The notes under the pieces: generated by a model
What the model was told of the DNA's origin: nothing
The model's input: the letters and a program-made list of their open reading frames with translations, nothing else
Databases searched by the model: none
Source of the DNA: Hymenochaete sp. R1
Lineage: Eukaryota; Basidiomycota; Agaricomycetes; Hymenochaetales; Hymenochaetaceae
Assembly (NCBI GenBank): GCA_019400425.1
Contig: JAFREE010000002.1
Span: 1-64,000 of the forward strand
Direction: 5' to 3'
Length of the DNA: 64,000 nt
Made by a program: the position numbers and the translations under genes
Shown: positions 1 to 11,336 of the stretch, in pieces
Numbering within the stretch: the first letter of the stretch is position 1
How the letters are laid out: each line of letters begins with the position of its first letter

Positions 1-77
1 CGATCACCCCCGAGTACATGATACATATCGGCTGGGTTAACCCACAAAAGTATGATACACTTTAGCAAGGACTAGTG

Positions 78-1003
78 CTATCCCGACTTTTTCGATATCC
101 GAGTCTCCAGCTCGTCATGATAAGCTTTGAGCTCCTTTAAAGTCATGCATAAGCACTCGAGACATGTCTAACATAAACAGCAGCAGCAGACACCGACTCA
201 CCGAGTTGCTAGGTTCAAACGCGAGCCCAAGTAGGACCGCCTCCTTCGCCTCCTCAAATCGCTTAAGCTCCTCCAGCGCCTTCGCCTTCCTGAAGTGACC
301 TTTACTCCACGGTCTCTTGAGCTGGATGACCAAGTCTGCATCCACCAGTGCGCTAATATAGTCCCCAACGGCACAGTATGCGGCTGAACGGTTACTCAGA
401 ACTGTCGCAAGCTCCTCCTTCATAAGCATGCTGGGCTCCCAAGGTAACCTGTCGACGGCGATGTTTGCGGCCAGGGTATAAGCTGCCAGCGCATCCTTCA
501 TTTTCTTCGCTTTGAACAGGTGCTACATGCCTCTATCAATAAACCCGATATTCGTTAAAGAAGAAACGAAGTGCCAGCAACTCACGTTCCCCTGATCCTT
601 CGTCTTGTTTATCGCTTGCGACCGCTGCGGCTGCACGACTTGAGGTGGAGGCGGGCATATCAATTGCGGGTTCGACACGAATAATCGTGAAAGTGCGTTG
701 GTGCTCGTGAAATCCACCTCGCACGTCTCGCATTTCTCGAGTCCGTGTGGGCGGCAGAGCAGCTTCGAGTCGTTCGGTTCGCCGAGTTTGAGGTCGACAC
801 GCTTAAAGTCTGCTGCTATAAGCGCCTGAGAAAGAATATTATAGCGTAAAGTATGGAGTTGAGCAATGCTGCCACATATGAAGTCGGCTTGCAATGCGCA
901 CCTCCAATTTGGGATCTGGTTGTGGAGGAGGGTTATAAGTTTGGGCTTGCGGAGGACCTTGAGGTTGACCATGCGCATGCGCAGGAGCCTGAGCTTGCGA
1001 CAT
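78..1003 (-). CDS. SEC72: Sec72-like TPR subunit of the ER post-translational translocon
   Basis: Four exons join into about 236 residues. A Pro/Gln-rich N-terminus (MSQAQAPAHAHG...) is followed by a Cys/His element (CRPHGLEKCETCEVDF) and then tetratricopeptide-like helices with GNHLFKAKKMKDALAAY, LSNRSAAYCAVGDYISAL and GHFRKAKALEELKRFEEA. This order matches fungal Sec72, a cytosolic protein of the Sec62/63 complex that helps post-translational import into the ER. The likely splices are E|A near 930-820, N|H near 585-514 and S|E near 195-130; they restore TPR periodicity. The last exon ends in a short Lys-rich tail. The call rests on the Cys-motif plus TPR layout; another small TPR cochaperone is the main alternative. 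Confidence 0.72.
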
Positions 1004-1384
1004 TCTGCTCTCGACGCGGGCGGTCGTGGAGGTTATAAGCCAAGATATTGTCCAGCAAGACTTTCTCTCTGAGGAGTCTGACACGTCAAGACCCTCTCGG
1101 GCTCGTGACCTCGACGCGTCTCATTTCGGAAAAGTCGCGTCGACACCGCTCGTCCGCCCCTACCCTGACCAGCAGCAACCGAATGAAACGACGACGCTCT
1201 GACTGGCAATTATGCAGAAAACGGAAGTTGCATTCCAAGATTAATAAATGAAGGCGATAGATTTTCGTATGAGATGTAGATGATGATAATAAACATTCGA
1301 GGAAAAATGTGACACAGAAAAATACGAATCAGATGCGAACGAAGTATGCATGTAAAAATACTGGTAGATAGAAGTCATACTAAA
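1004..1384. other. Intergenic: promoter side of the Sec72-like gene, 3' side of the next gene
   Basis: This stretch lies between two minus-strand genes. It holds AT-rich sequence around 1230-1340 that could serve as the 3' end of the transcription factor transcript. The plus-strand open frame here has no recognisable similarity and no coding look. I see no RNA gene or repeat. Confidence 0.5.
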
Positions 1385-4300
1385 TCAGAAAAACATATCC
1401 CAAGTCATTCCGGGTGTAGAATTCAGCAATGCGGAGGGCATACCAAGCCCACTTTCTGGTACATTTACAAACGTATGTTGCGTGTTCACAGGCGCATACA
1501 TTGCAGCGTAATCCGTAGTAGGCTCGTGCGACGAAGGCGCAGACGCAGAGGGCGGCGTAGAAGGCTCCTGTACCATGGCTTGTTGTTGTTGGTGGTGGTG
1601 CTGTTGCTGTTGCTGTTGCTGTTGCTGCACAAGTTGTTGTGCAGCACCCTGTTGTGCGAGGTGCTGTTGATGCTGTTGAAGCGTCTGTACAGGGACCTTT
1701 GTGACATTTGGTGATGTCGCTTCAGGCGTATTCGAGTTTCCCGTATTTTCCCACATGAACGTCGTAGAGTCGGATACCTCGCCTGGGAACGCTGCGTTCT
1801 GCGCGAGGTGCATATCCACACCCGAAGAAAGGTAGTTGATAAGAAGGGCTTCTTGATCGGACCACGCACTCCAAGCACCTGGAATCTCGGTATTCATTGC
1901 TGCGAAGGAATCGTCCGGAGTTGGGGGAAATGTACCGTCGCTCGGGGAGCCATTACGGTGTTGCGAGTGGGAATGCGCAAGACCGTGAACTTGACTAGTA
2001 GAGCGTGAAAGGGGGAGAATATTATCGGAACTTGGTACTATAGGTGCCATTTGCTCAGGAGAGCTACGCATCTGCAAAGAGACGGTCGACGAAGACGCAT
2101 GTGGAAGAAGAGGCGGAATAGTGTCGTCGACAGGTTCCGGCTTGGGTTGCACAAGCCGCTTCTTCCCCGCGAATATTAGCAGTTCGTCTTCCTCTGTTGA
2201 CTTTTCGGGGGGTGGATGAGGTTGATGTACGCCATCGATCAAGACGTTGGTTAGTTGGCGCGCAGCATTATGAGCCTTTTCTCTCAGTCGAAGAAGAGTC
2301 GGAAGTGAACGCTTCGCTCGGTCCGAGTCTTTCGCGGCTTTCTCAAACAAGCCAACCGCTAAGTTCAATTCCACGAGAGCAGCCCTCGCCGTGTCAGGAT
2401 TTCGACCTTTGATGACGATAGAACCAATGATGACCTGAACGGAAGTGAGAGATGCTAGCTTCGTAAGAAGTCAATTGGCTCACAGTCGCCGAGAAAGCAT
2501 GAGACCATAATGACCACCAACGGCTAACTAGTTTCGGGAAAGCGGTGTAATGTTCCCGGACAGCTTTCAGTAATGACAACGCTGACTTGTAGGCTGATAG
2601 GTACGAATGCGAGTATTTGCTCATGAGGGGATCTTCTGGCTTCTCCAACAACGCCTTTGCGAAAAACCCTCTGTGTATACTAATAGTCCTCGTCAGACTT
2701 TAGCAAGGCTCTTGATTTTTCCCTACGCACTATAATAGGACTATAAGAGGAAACGAGCTTAGCGCCGCAAAAAGAAAAAGAAAAAGAGGGTATCTTACTT
2801 CCTTCCCCACAAACGACGGGGATCATGCGTTGCATGACTAAAAGCGGTCCATCTACTTCCATGTTCAGCCCTTCTGGAGGAATTTTGAGATTTGGCGGGA
2901 CAGCCATCTCCGTAATCTTTTGATCGAGTTCCAGTATTTGAGAGTAGGGGACCCGCTGAACTCCCGAAAACAAGTCGCTAACAGCGTACACAAGCTTTGC
3001 GAGCTCATACCTGTAAGTCCAGTCTACGCAAAACATTAGCATATGTCCCAGTAAGACTGACTTGAGGCAAATAAGAGTGCTTGAAGAGGCCAAATGTCGA
3101 TCTCGATGTCCTCAAAAAAAGGGTTAAATGACTTACAGCTGCTTTCTCTTTTGCCATCCGGTGTCACAATCTCCGCGTCTTTGATCGGGAATTTACAGTC
3201 ACAGTATCGAAGGACGAAGGATGATGGTTTCCCATTGGCTAGATTCTTTGACTTTATGTTAGCATCTGAGAACAATAGCGATTTCACATGTGGACTTACA
3301 TGCCAGCCATCGGCTACAAGAAGCTCCCAGAATACGCTTCTTCTTCTATCTGCATTGGCATTGCTACAAGCATTCCATCGTGCAACATCTCGATCTAAGC
3401 AAGCCTCGGGTCAAAAGCTGACTCCGTTGATAGTGACCGGTGATGAAAAAACTAACGTAAACCCATCTACAAGAAATCCAATCAGCACCAATTCGAATGA
3501 CGCGATTTGCACTTTCACTTACACTGATAGAAAGATTGGCGGCTAAGTTAAAAAGAGAACCAGCCAGGTCTAGTGTATTGTTCCTTGAGCACATCGATCA
3601 ATAGGGGGCCTATGATCGGTTTATCATATATAAGTACCTGGCTGAATGAGCATTGTACACGGCCATCAAGGAAACAGCCTTCGTAAATTTATCAGCATTA
3701 TTTCCCTTGTGCAAAAGCTACCGTACCTGAACTGCCGGAAGAGTCGCAGCTCCGAGGCAAGGCGATAAACTGAGCGCCGCCAGAGCCCTACGGAAGAAAA
3801 ATGGTCAGTACATTCCTTACATATTTAATGTAGAGCATCAGACACAAAATGCGTACATTTGGTAGAATCGTTCAGCTTCATTGTTGTATGGTTCGAGTGT
3901 AAGGTCTGCCAATGCTCCCGTACTGAATATCATGAGTAGGAGCGCAAGCTCGTGCGCAGCTGCGCTAGATGAGCCCACGAGAGTCTCCCCACCTCTCAAA
4001 GTCAATTGCGCATTGTCAGACCCATGTCCATAGTAAGTTGGGAGAAGCTCTCCTGTTATCTGACTTCTATCGGCAGCGCGTAGGATCCAGCAGAAATTCT
4101 CAAGATATGCTTCACACAATGCGCTAGCGCGCATGTAGTTTGGCATATGAGCTTCTACTTTCATAATAACATCTGCCTATGCAAGGCAAGTCAGAAATGG
4201 AGAGAAGACACAATGGAGGATGAGCGACTAGAAAAAACGCGATAGATCGATTTATCAACTCACCTGCGTTGAATTAGGAGAAATGAACAACCAAGCATCA

Positions 4301-5402
4301 GATTTTCGAGACAATAAGTTAGGGATCCAATCTTCAGAGAAGGCTCTTGGATGACCATGTTGTTCCGAGATGTTGCCTAGCTTGAAGATTCACCATTCAG
4401 TCAAGGAGATACAACGATCAAAAATAGAATGTAACAAACCAAAAGCGACTCCCCACCGCCCGTTCGCCCTATAAAGCGTGAGACACCACCCCGCTCGCTG
4501 ATGCTCATCGTTCCAAACGCTTCGAGCCCGACATAATCCCCTTCCGCGACATCCGTCTCAGATTCTGGAGGAACAGAACGAGGAGCGACACCTCGTTTTA
4601 TGGATAACAATTCATCCCTCAAAAGTGGATGGCGTTGTGACGAGTTCGTAGAGTGCGATATTTCTGTCGGTGTTTCGACGCGTTAGCCATTTGTTTATAG
4701 GCGGAAAAGGGTGAACAAGAGAAAAGGAAAGGTTTGTGATCTGCATCGAGATATGTTTCACAAAATGGAGCTGCCAAGGGAAACGTATGCACTAAACGCT
4801 CATGTATGAAACTCGATTCATCACAGTCACCGTCATTCTCCGCTCTCTGGCATATTGATATAACGATTTCCCAGCCGGCAACAGAAACGAAGCAAAGTCG
4901 CATACCTAGAGAATCCTCAAGTTGACGTATCCTTTGACTCATTTCGCTAAGCTTTCTGTGTAGCTGTGCGGTGTTTGAAAGGAGCAATCGTGTTTCTTGG
5001 TCACTCCATGCATGTCCTTGTATAAGGAAAATCAATATAAATCCGAGTCGGACGCGAGCGCCCGGATATATGCGACTCACCGTTGGGACAAGACGCTGCA
5101 CGATTGCGTCGTAGACATGAGGCGCAAGGAACCTAGGGGAGTAATAAGGTTGAAAATTGGATGCTAGTAAACGATCGTTCTCTTACTTTCCGGTCGCACT
5201 TGAGTTTTAACCTAAGCATGATTGAAAAAGACCATTAGATACGCTCGAACCTACAAACATTGTTCATGCGGAGACAGGCGTACCTTTGGCATTCAACACA
5301 AGCTATCTCCCCTCGTGCACGTCGAAGTTCTTGCTCTCTCTGACGCTTAGACTCATCCGTAGAGGAGCGCCGGTGATTGTGGGTCGCTCTATCTGCAGGC
5401 AT
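1385..5402 (-). CDS. Zn2Cys6 fungal transcription factor with polyglutamine C-terminal region
   Basis: The start at 5402 (MPADRATHNHRR...) leads into a binuclear zinc cluster that appears only after splicing at about 5290-5215 and 5190-5135. The joined motif runs CVECQRLKLKC, DRKVP, CASC, then a final Cys, which is the C-x2-C-x6-C-x5-C-x2-C-x8-C spacing of a GAL4-type DNA-binding domain. A short coiled coil (QLHRKLSEMSQRIRQLEDSL, about 4990-4920) follows as a dimerisation element. The middle region (about 4600-2400) carries the helical fungal transcription factor domain, including GTMSISERGGVSRFIGRTGG. The last exon, 2374-1385, is Ser/Pro-rich and has a Gln/His run encoded at about 1575-1680, typical of an activation region. 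The protein is a nuclear regulator; targets cannot be read from the sequence. The exact chain of small middle exons is uncertain. Confidence 0.82.
1575..1680 (-). repeat. CAG/CAA/CAC trinucleotide tract coding polyGln/His
   Basis: On the minus strand this is a run of CAG and CAA codons with a short CAC/CAT block, giving nine or so consecutive glutamines, a few histidines and more glutamine inside the transcription factor. The plus strand reads as ttg/ctg/gtg triplets. CAG and CAA are mixed, so the array is imperfect. Length variation between isolates would be expected. Confidence 0.85.
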
Positions 5403-6030
5403 AACGTTTGAACGAACAGTGATGAGGGGAAGCTTGAGCGTGAAGTTCGGAGCAATGCGCCGGGTATCCGTCTTATATTTCTCTCTAGTACTCAACCCAC
5501 GTGATAGACTCTCATAAGGTAAGCAACTTACAAATACAGCTCACTTAAGGGCCTGGCCATTCGCCGACACCCTTCAGCGGGGCTCCTGTGGCTGACTTAC
5601 AGTTTGATCCAAGTACAGGCCATATCAACAAAAGTCAGGGCTCGGCAGAAGCTTAATTTATATAGAAAGTACAGATACTATACAGAACTTTGATTACACA
5701 AAAGCTACGTCGATCCCTTTCTGTTGTGACTTTTGCTCTTCAGGTATGTTGGAATGGCATTACAGTCGCGTACCACGGTTCGGAGGTCTTGCGCCATGAT
5801 AATTATACTAGCCCGCTCATTTATTATATGTGATAGCAAAGACACGTGGCAGAGCAGGAAAGCCATACACCGTCTCCGTATTGCCCTCCAACTTAATTCC
5901 ACTCAAAACAAACACCCAAAGTTTCAGACTCGATGCTATGTCAAATCTGCAGACTGAGGTAAAGATGCATTCAGTACGAACTTTAGAAGAAGAAAATAAG
6001 ATGAAAGGGCTTACCAACGGGGCACATGAG
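5403..6030. other. Intergenic region between F-box-like gene and Zn2Cys6 gene
   Basis: This is about 630 bases upstream of the transcription factor and downstream of the F-box-like gene, both on the minus strand. It contains a plausible promoter and a 3' end. The 150-codon plus-strand frame starting here overlaps the F-box-like exon on the other strand and shows no family features, so it is taken as a shadow. No RNA gene was seen. Confidence 0.45.
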
Positions 6031-7797
6031 TTAATAGTACGGGGATTCGGAAAGGCTGCTGCTTTTAATACGGAATACGGTGTCTATCCCAAACGCTTTC
6101 GCGAGCTTCTGAGACTCTGGGAAAATATCTACCAGTTTTCCTACCTCACGGTAAGACGTTGGACGTATGACGAGACGCCGCAATCGTTCTGCAGTGTTGT
6201 TGCTCAAAAATTTTGCGATTCGCGAGTCCCAAATGGTGAAGTCAGGATCTTTGAAGGAGAAATCAATATGGAGCTCCTCTAGCGTCGGTGGAAGTATGCG
6301 GAACGTATCGTTGACAAAGGTATGGCGGATACAGATGGTGACATGCTTCAAAGATCGGCAGCTCCGAAATATGCGTTCGAGCAAGCCATCACCTAGTCCT
6401 GACACATTTATGCGTAGTCTCTCGAGCTCATGGAAGCAAGGCTCCAGAGCTTCAACGCATGACCGTTCACTGTAGTGCCCATTGGAAAGATCGAGAGCTA
6501 AAGACTTCAGCTTGAATTGATCGTACCCTTCCCGGGGACGAGTTAACCACGTAAGATACCGTAAAGAGATTGGACTCGCGGAGCCTATCTTCAGCGACAA
6601 TTCTTCGAACGAAGGCTTTGGGCCATCCAAGGGTAGATCGGATGGTGGGACAAAGCTTGTATACGCGGAACCGGAGCCGGAGAACTGTAAGCAGAGATGC
6701 TGGAGGTGAGGAAGTTCTCGGATACCCTTGCATAATGCTCCTAGAAGCGGGGTGATGTCTCCAGCCATAACAAAACGAAGTTCACGCAATGCAGGCATGC
6801 TCGCGAATCCTAGTAAAACGTTGTTCAAGGGCATCTCGAACCAGTCTGTACATAGGGAAAGGCTGCTGATGTTGGGTGCTCTGGCAAATAGTCTGGTCAT
6901 CAGACCCCAAATCTGTTTGATAAAAACATTCCTGAGCGTTCGCAGATATTTCGGAGCCATTAAACCCTAACCTCATTTCCATCATTGAAAAGAGCCTCTC
7001 GGCCCTTCGCGTCTAATTCACGATTATGCCTGAATACGATTGCTTCTCGGGTCCAGTCCCCGAAGAGAGGACTATCTAACGCGTTTACAAGTTGCTGTTT
7101 ACGCACGTCTACAGGTGCCCCATTAGCTGAAGTACTCCATCTGAGAATAATTCTTATATAGTTACCTTGAAGACATAGAACTTTCCCAAGCCCTCTTTGC
7201 GAACGAGCGGACCAGGCTCTGCATACAAGACTCGTACTCCGAAGGTCTCTGTCGATCTGAGTAGAGCCGATTTTAGTACCAATGTTATTATATACAGACT
7301 AAACATGCATACCAGCGAGTAGTCTACGCGACCCATTACCGGCCCGTCAGTGTCTCGTTGATAACGTATCTTCCTTCGTCTTTCCTCTCCTAATATATCG
7401 ATGACCTCGTCGAAGACAATTCTCGGAAACACAAATGGTCTGGATGATCTGAGCGCATCTTTACAACGAATGCGCTCTGGCACGTATGACCATACATCTT
7501 CTGGATTTGACAGTGTGATCTCTTCGGGGTTGAATCCAGGGTGTCGGACTAGGGCGAGGACTACAGAAAGAATACTTATACCGACAGAAGTTAGCAAAAA
7601 CAACAACAACAGAGCCATAGGATGAGAAGTACGTACGGCGGGGCAAGGCGATAAGCTAGCATTAGACTGGCTAACATGGCGTCAGTCTGTGACCGGAATG
7701 GAACATACTGTTGACTGTTCCTGTCGAATGCAAATTTCCCCTTGAATGGTAGTCTTGTATCGAGTGGTGAAGCAGACTTTCTGGTCTCCGACGCCAT
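6031..7797 (-). CDS. F-box-like / leucine-rich repeat protein
   Basis: The model starts MASETRKSASPLD (an adjacent ATG lies at 7800). It joins across 7640-7576 (RLAPP|ILSVVLALVRHPG), across about 7315-7260 (VDYSL|IDRDLRSTSLVCRAWS), across about 7165-7126 using the second AG, and across about 6968-6910 into the long last exon (EVR|IWGLMTRLFARAPNI). The joined LRSTSLVCRAWSARSQ segment is the typical end of a basidiomycete F-box-like domain, and PRIVFDEVIDILGEE is its beginning. The last exon has irregular leucine-rich strands such as LRELRFVMAG, LPHLQHLCLQFSG and LEELHIDFSF. Such proteins are usually substrate receptors of SCF ubiquitin ligases and are numerous and fast-evolving in mushrooms. 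The substrate is unknown. Without the last joins it looks like two separate genes. Confidence 0.7.
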
Positions 7798-7800
7798 CAC

Positions 7801-8142
7801 TGGGCTTCCGGATCGTTATTGGTGTTGGGTTGTTGGTTGCTAATGATTCGAGGGTCGTACTTGTTAACTGCGACGTCCACTTTCGACCAGCGCTACGAGC
7901 TGATGTCTGTTTCTGTGAGTATGCTGGGCACAAAGTGCTGCCGTGAAAGCTGATGGTAGAGACTGCATGAAGTCATATTTATGGTGATGGTCTGCGGAGT
8001 GTGAGGCCGGCTTTAGGTCATCCTATGTGACGCGCGATTTGCTGCTGTTCCGGACATTATCTCTTGAACGCTGACCACTCGGGACCCGTCTTCGGAATTT
8101 GGCCATCTTAACTTAAATGCCCCGCAAAACAGCCTGAACATT
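7801..8142. promoter_or_regulatory. Divergent intergenic region
   Basis: About 340 bases separate the divergent start codons of the F-box-like gene (minus) and the DDF-motif protein (plus), so both promoters must lie here. No TATA box or known operator stands out. The two overlapping minor open frames on opposite strands have no family features. Confidence 0.5.
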
Positions 8143-11055
8143 ATGGACGACGTCTGGGGCAACGCTTGGTCTCAGGAAGAAGATGTAACACATTCCACAT
8201 CGAACAAACCGAAGCTAGACCTTCCAACGTGGTCGGTTCCTTCGACTCTCAATAAGCACGACGAGGCCGATATTGGGACGCCGTCTTGGTCTACTGGTGA
8301 AGTCAACTGGACGGAACCCACCGGCGATACTTCGTTATGGTCTAATCCCGTCGCTGCGATAGGGGCTGACCTGGGAGTTGGACTCGAGTCGGATGGCTGG
8401 GTTGCCCCTCCATCGAACCCGGATGCTAGCAGTGTTCCCGCTAGTCCTATTTCTGACGATACCATTGACGAAAACATACATGACTCAACGACCGACGGAA
8501 AAAAATCATCACATAGTTCGACGACCGAACATGAAACTGAGGAGATGGACTCTGAAGTCGTAACAGAAGAACGCTATTTGCATTTAGATGTTGCGGCAGC
8601 CGGGACCTTAAGTTCTGCAGAAATGGAACCTAACAGTCCTGATCACTTTGGCTCTTTTGCATCCGGACTCAGCCCCGTGCCCTCCGGGGCACCTGATGAT
8701 AATGATCCTTGGATAGCGCCTCCTTTAGACGATACAAGTGCTACGACGTGGGCCTCAGCGTGGGCAGAAGGTGAAGAACGGGAAGATACGACTGAGCATG
8801 CCAAAGATGAGTGGGAAATCATACAACAACAACAGCTCAAACGGAGACAGCTTTTAGTATGTACTCAATTTTGCAAGTCAATCAATTTGTCTGACCGTGC
8901 TTATAGCCTCTGGAGCTTCTCGCAACAATGGTCGGGGATGTAAATACTCTTCTCGATCAAGTTTGGGAGAATGACTCGCAACCTGTCTACCAGGAAGATT
9001 TGGGAAACTGGAGGAATGGGATGGCCAGCGTTGAGGGCGTATGGTTGGTATTTTCTTCTTCCGTCGTAGACCCTCTATGATATTTACTTGAACGATTGCA
9101 TTGGATTTTTTATCAGGGACAATCTGCTTGGCCGATACGTACCGAAAACAGTCTCACAGCCACCTATTCGATTCTCCAATACACACATTGCGAAGGCTTC
9201 GGCTCAGAGCCTGAAACTGACCAAGAATCTCCCTGTCGTTCGAAACAGTCCACTTGCACATCTTTTCACTACTAAGAGCCTAACTGCGTGGGAATTGTCG
9301 ATAAAGAATCAGGTTCATGTCCTAAATGATGACGTACCCGTTGGGTGGAAGGCAGAGGAGCCGGAAAAGAAAGTAGATCAGAGGCCAGCCGTGGTAGAGA
9401 AGAAATCGGGCGGAATTCTTTCGTTTTTCAGTAAGAGAGCGTCAACGCCGTCCTCTATTGCGAGCCCGGAGGAAACGGATAGGGAGTCATCTGTCCGCAA
9501 GTCCGCTGAAGCGTCGACCACGCCATCTTCTGTGCGCAACAGTAATGACATATCAAGTACCGCAAAGATGCAGGCCTCGGCGCTTGTTGCGCCAGTCTCA
9601 CCTCAACCACCAGCATTACCCTCCTCTATTTCATTCTCTTCAAATCCACCTTCATCAAGGCCGTCCACACCAACTGCATCTACCCAGTCTCAAGATGCCA
9701 CTCAGGGACCGGTGACACCTCCTGCAGCGGCTTCTTCAGTCGTATCGAGGTTCTTCAACAGATTTTCGAGGACGAGAAGCGGCACCAGGTCCAAGTCATC
9801 CAGCCCGCGCAATTCCATTGCTCTTTCGACAAATGAACTCGACTTTCTTTCTGAGCTTGTTCCATCCCATTCTGATGACGCGGATGGGGAACAGTTGGAC
9901 GCCCTATCCTCCTTTGTCTCGTCTCCTCCCTTACCAGAGAGACTTCCTCCTCCTCTAGCACCTCCTCCACCTTTGGCACCTCCGCCTTCTATTCAGGCAC
10001 CCTTATCCACCCCAGCACGAAAACCCCAGGCGTCACTTACAAAACCTTCAACTTCACCCGCGCCCAATCTGAGTAATCCCGCGATTGTCAATAAGCCATC
10101 GGTGAATTTTGCTTCCCTGCCTTCGTTTGACCTTCTCGCCTCTCCTGCGTCTTTACAGACAAAGGTACACGCTCTTCATTCCGATGCCAGCATGTTGCAA
10201 AGTACCTTTTCATTGAACTCCCCTTCCAACACTCTGTCCGCTTCAAGCGACGTACCACTATCATCGCTGGGCTCAGCAAGCCCATTATCCGGTAACAATA
10301 TGCCACCGGTATCAGGAAGTCCCGTTGACAACGACGACTTTGCCGATTTTCAGAGTCATCAACCTTCTAATATCTCTCCCGTACCACGACCACTACAGCC
10401 ACCGCTGGTCGGTACTGGTATCTTTGATAAATCCGTGTCCCCTGCTCCCGTGCATAACAACGTCCAAGATGACTTCTTTGGAGACTTTAGCGAATTTGTC
10501 TCCAACCCGAGCTCTTCAAACACACCGGCCTCGCCTATGTCCCCAGAACTCGGGATCCCTCCCCCTTTGCCGAAGAAACAGTTGCCTGCAAATCTCATAC
10601 GATTGCATGGTCGTAGACCTTCCATAGCAGACCACGATCATACGGCGCGGCTAGTGGAAGATGCAGCTACGCGGGGGCGGTGGCCTGCTCCTCCATCTCC
10701 TGTGCCCGAAAGTTTGTCTCCCCCTCCATCCAGCAGTATTTCCCATGAACAGACTGTTACGAATGTCCCGAAACTCTCTGCACCTCCTAGGCAATCGAGC
10801 ATTGCCCTTAAATCAATCGCGCAAATTACAGCCACCTCAAGGGCATCTAGCCCAGCTTCGCCTCCCCCACCTCAGTCAACTGGATCCGATGCGGATTCAT
10901 TGTTCGATTTGGGAAATTTCTCGTCTAGTGCCTCGACCATGCCTTCGCAACATACAGCGAAGTCGATTCCTGCGCCCTCTCCACCGAGGACTCTCCCGAT
11001 TTCAAATGGAAAGGGTTTGACTGCGCAGGATTTATCGTTCTTTGAAGGTTTATAA
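8143..11055 (+). CDS. Large disordered protein with DDF/FxxF adaptor-binding motifs, function unknown
   Basis: Three exons give about 930 residues. Exon 1 starts MDDVWGNAWSQEED and is acidic and Trp-rich. A short exon at about 8905-9044 (PLELLATMVGDVNTLLDQVW) joins by the split Trp codon G-V-W|D-N-L-L-G to the long last exon from 9118. A conserved-looking segment (GRYVPKTVSQPPIRF... ITAWELSIKNQ-like) is followed by 550 Ser/Pro-rich, probably disordered residues. Inside the tail are DDFADF (10333-10350), DDFFGDFSEF (10468-10497) and DSLFDLGNF (10894-10920), and the chain ends DLSFFEGL. Acidic-Phe motifs of this sort bind adaptor appendage or GAE domains in clathrin trafficking, so a role as a clathrin-adaptor accessory protein is my inference. 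I do not recognise the family. Confidence 0.72.
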
Positions 11056-11336
11056 TTATTTCTTCTTTGTTACTTCTTTTGTGGAGAAAGGATCATGTAA
11101 ACTATTTTGATCGTAGCGTTTGAGATTCTTTGCAATCGTAAACATTACAGCGAAACGAATAAAATTTTATAAAAACGGATTTTTGAAGTCATGATCAAGA
11201 GTGGAAGAAAACGTAGAATATTAATATTGAAAGTGTCACACGTGTGACGCGACTGGTTTAGACCTGAAGTCGCGTTGAGCAACTCCGACTCGTTCACTAT
11301 CAAGTCCTTGGATTACTCCTTCTGCGTCATATCGCC

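Noticed and set aside
5830..6282. Plus-strand frame of 150 codons overlapping the F-box-like exon
   Set aside because: It lies antisense to a better-supported leucine-rich exon, has no domain features and starts in a promoter-like region.
7123..7797. Separate short gene ending soon after the F-box-like segment
   Set aside because: The stop appears only with the first AG; the second AG opens a long frame that can be joined to the leucine-rich exon, which fits F-box proteins better.
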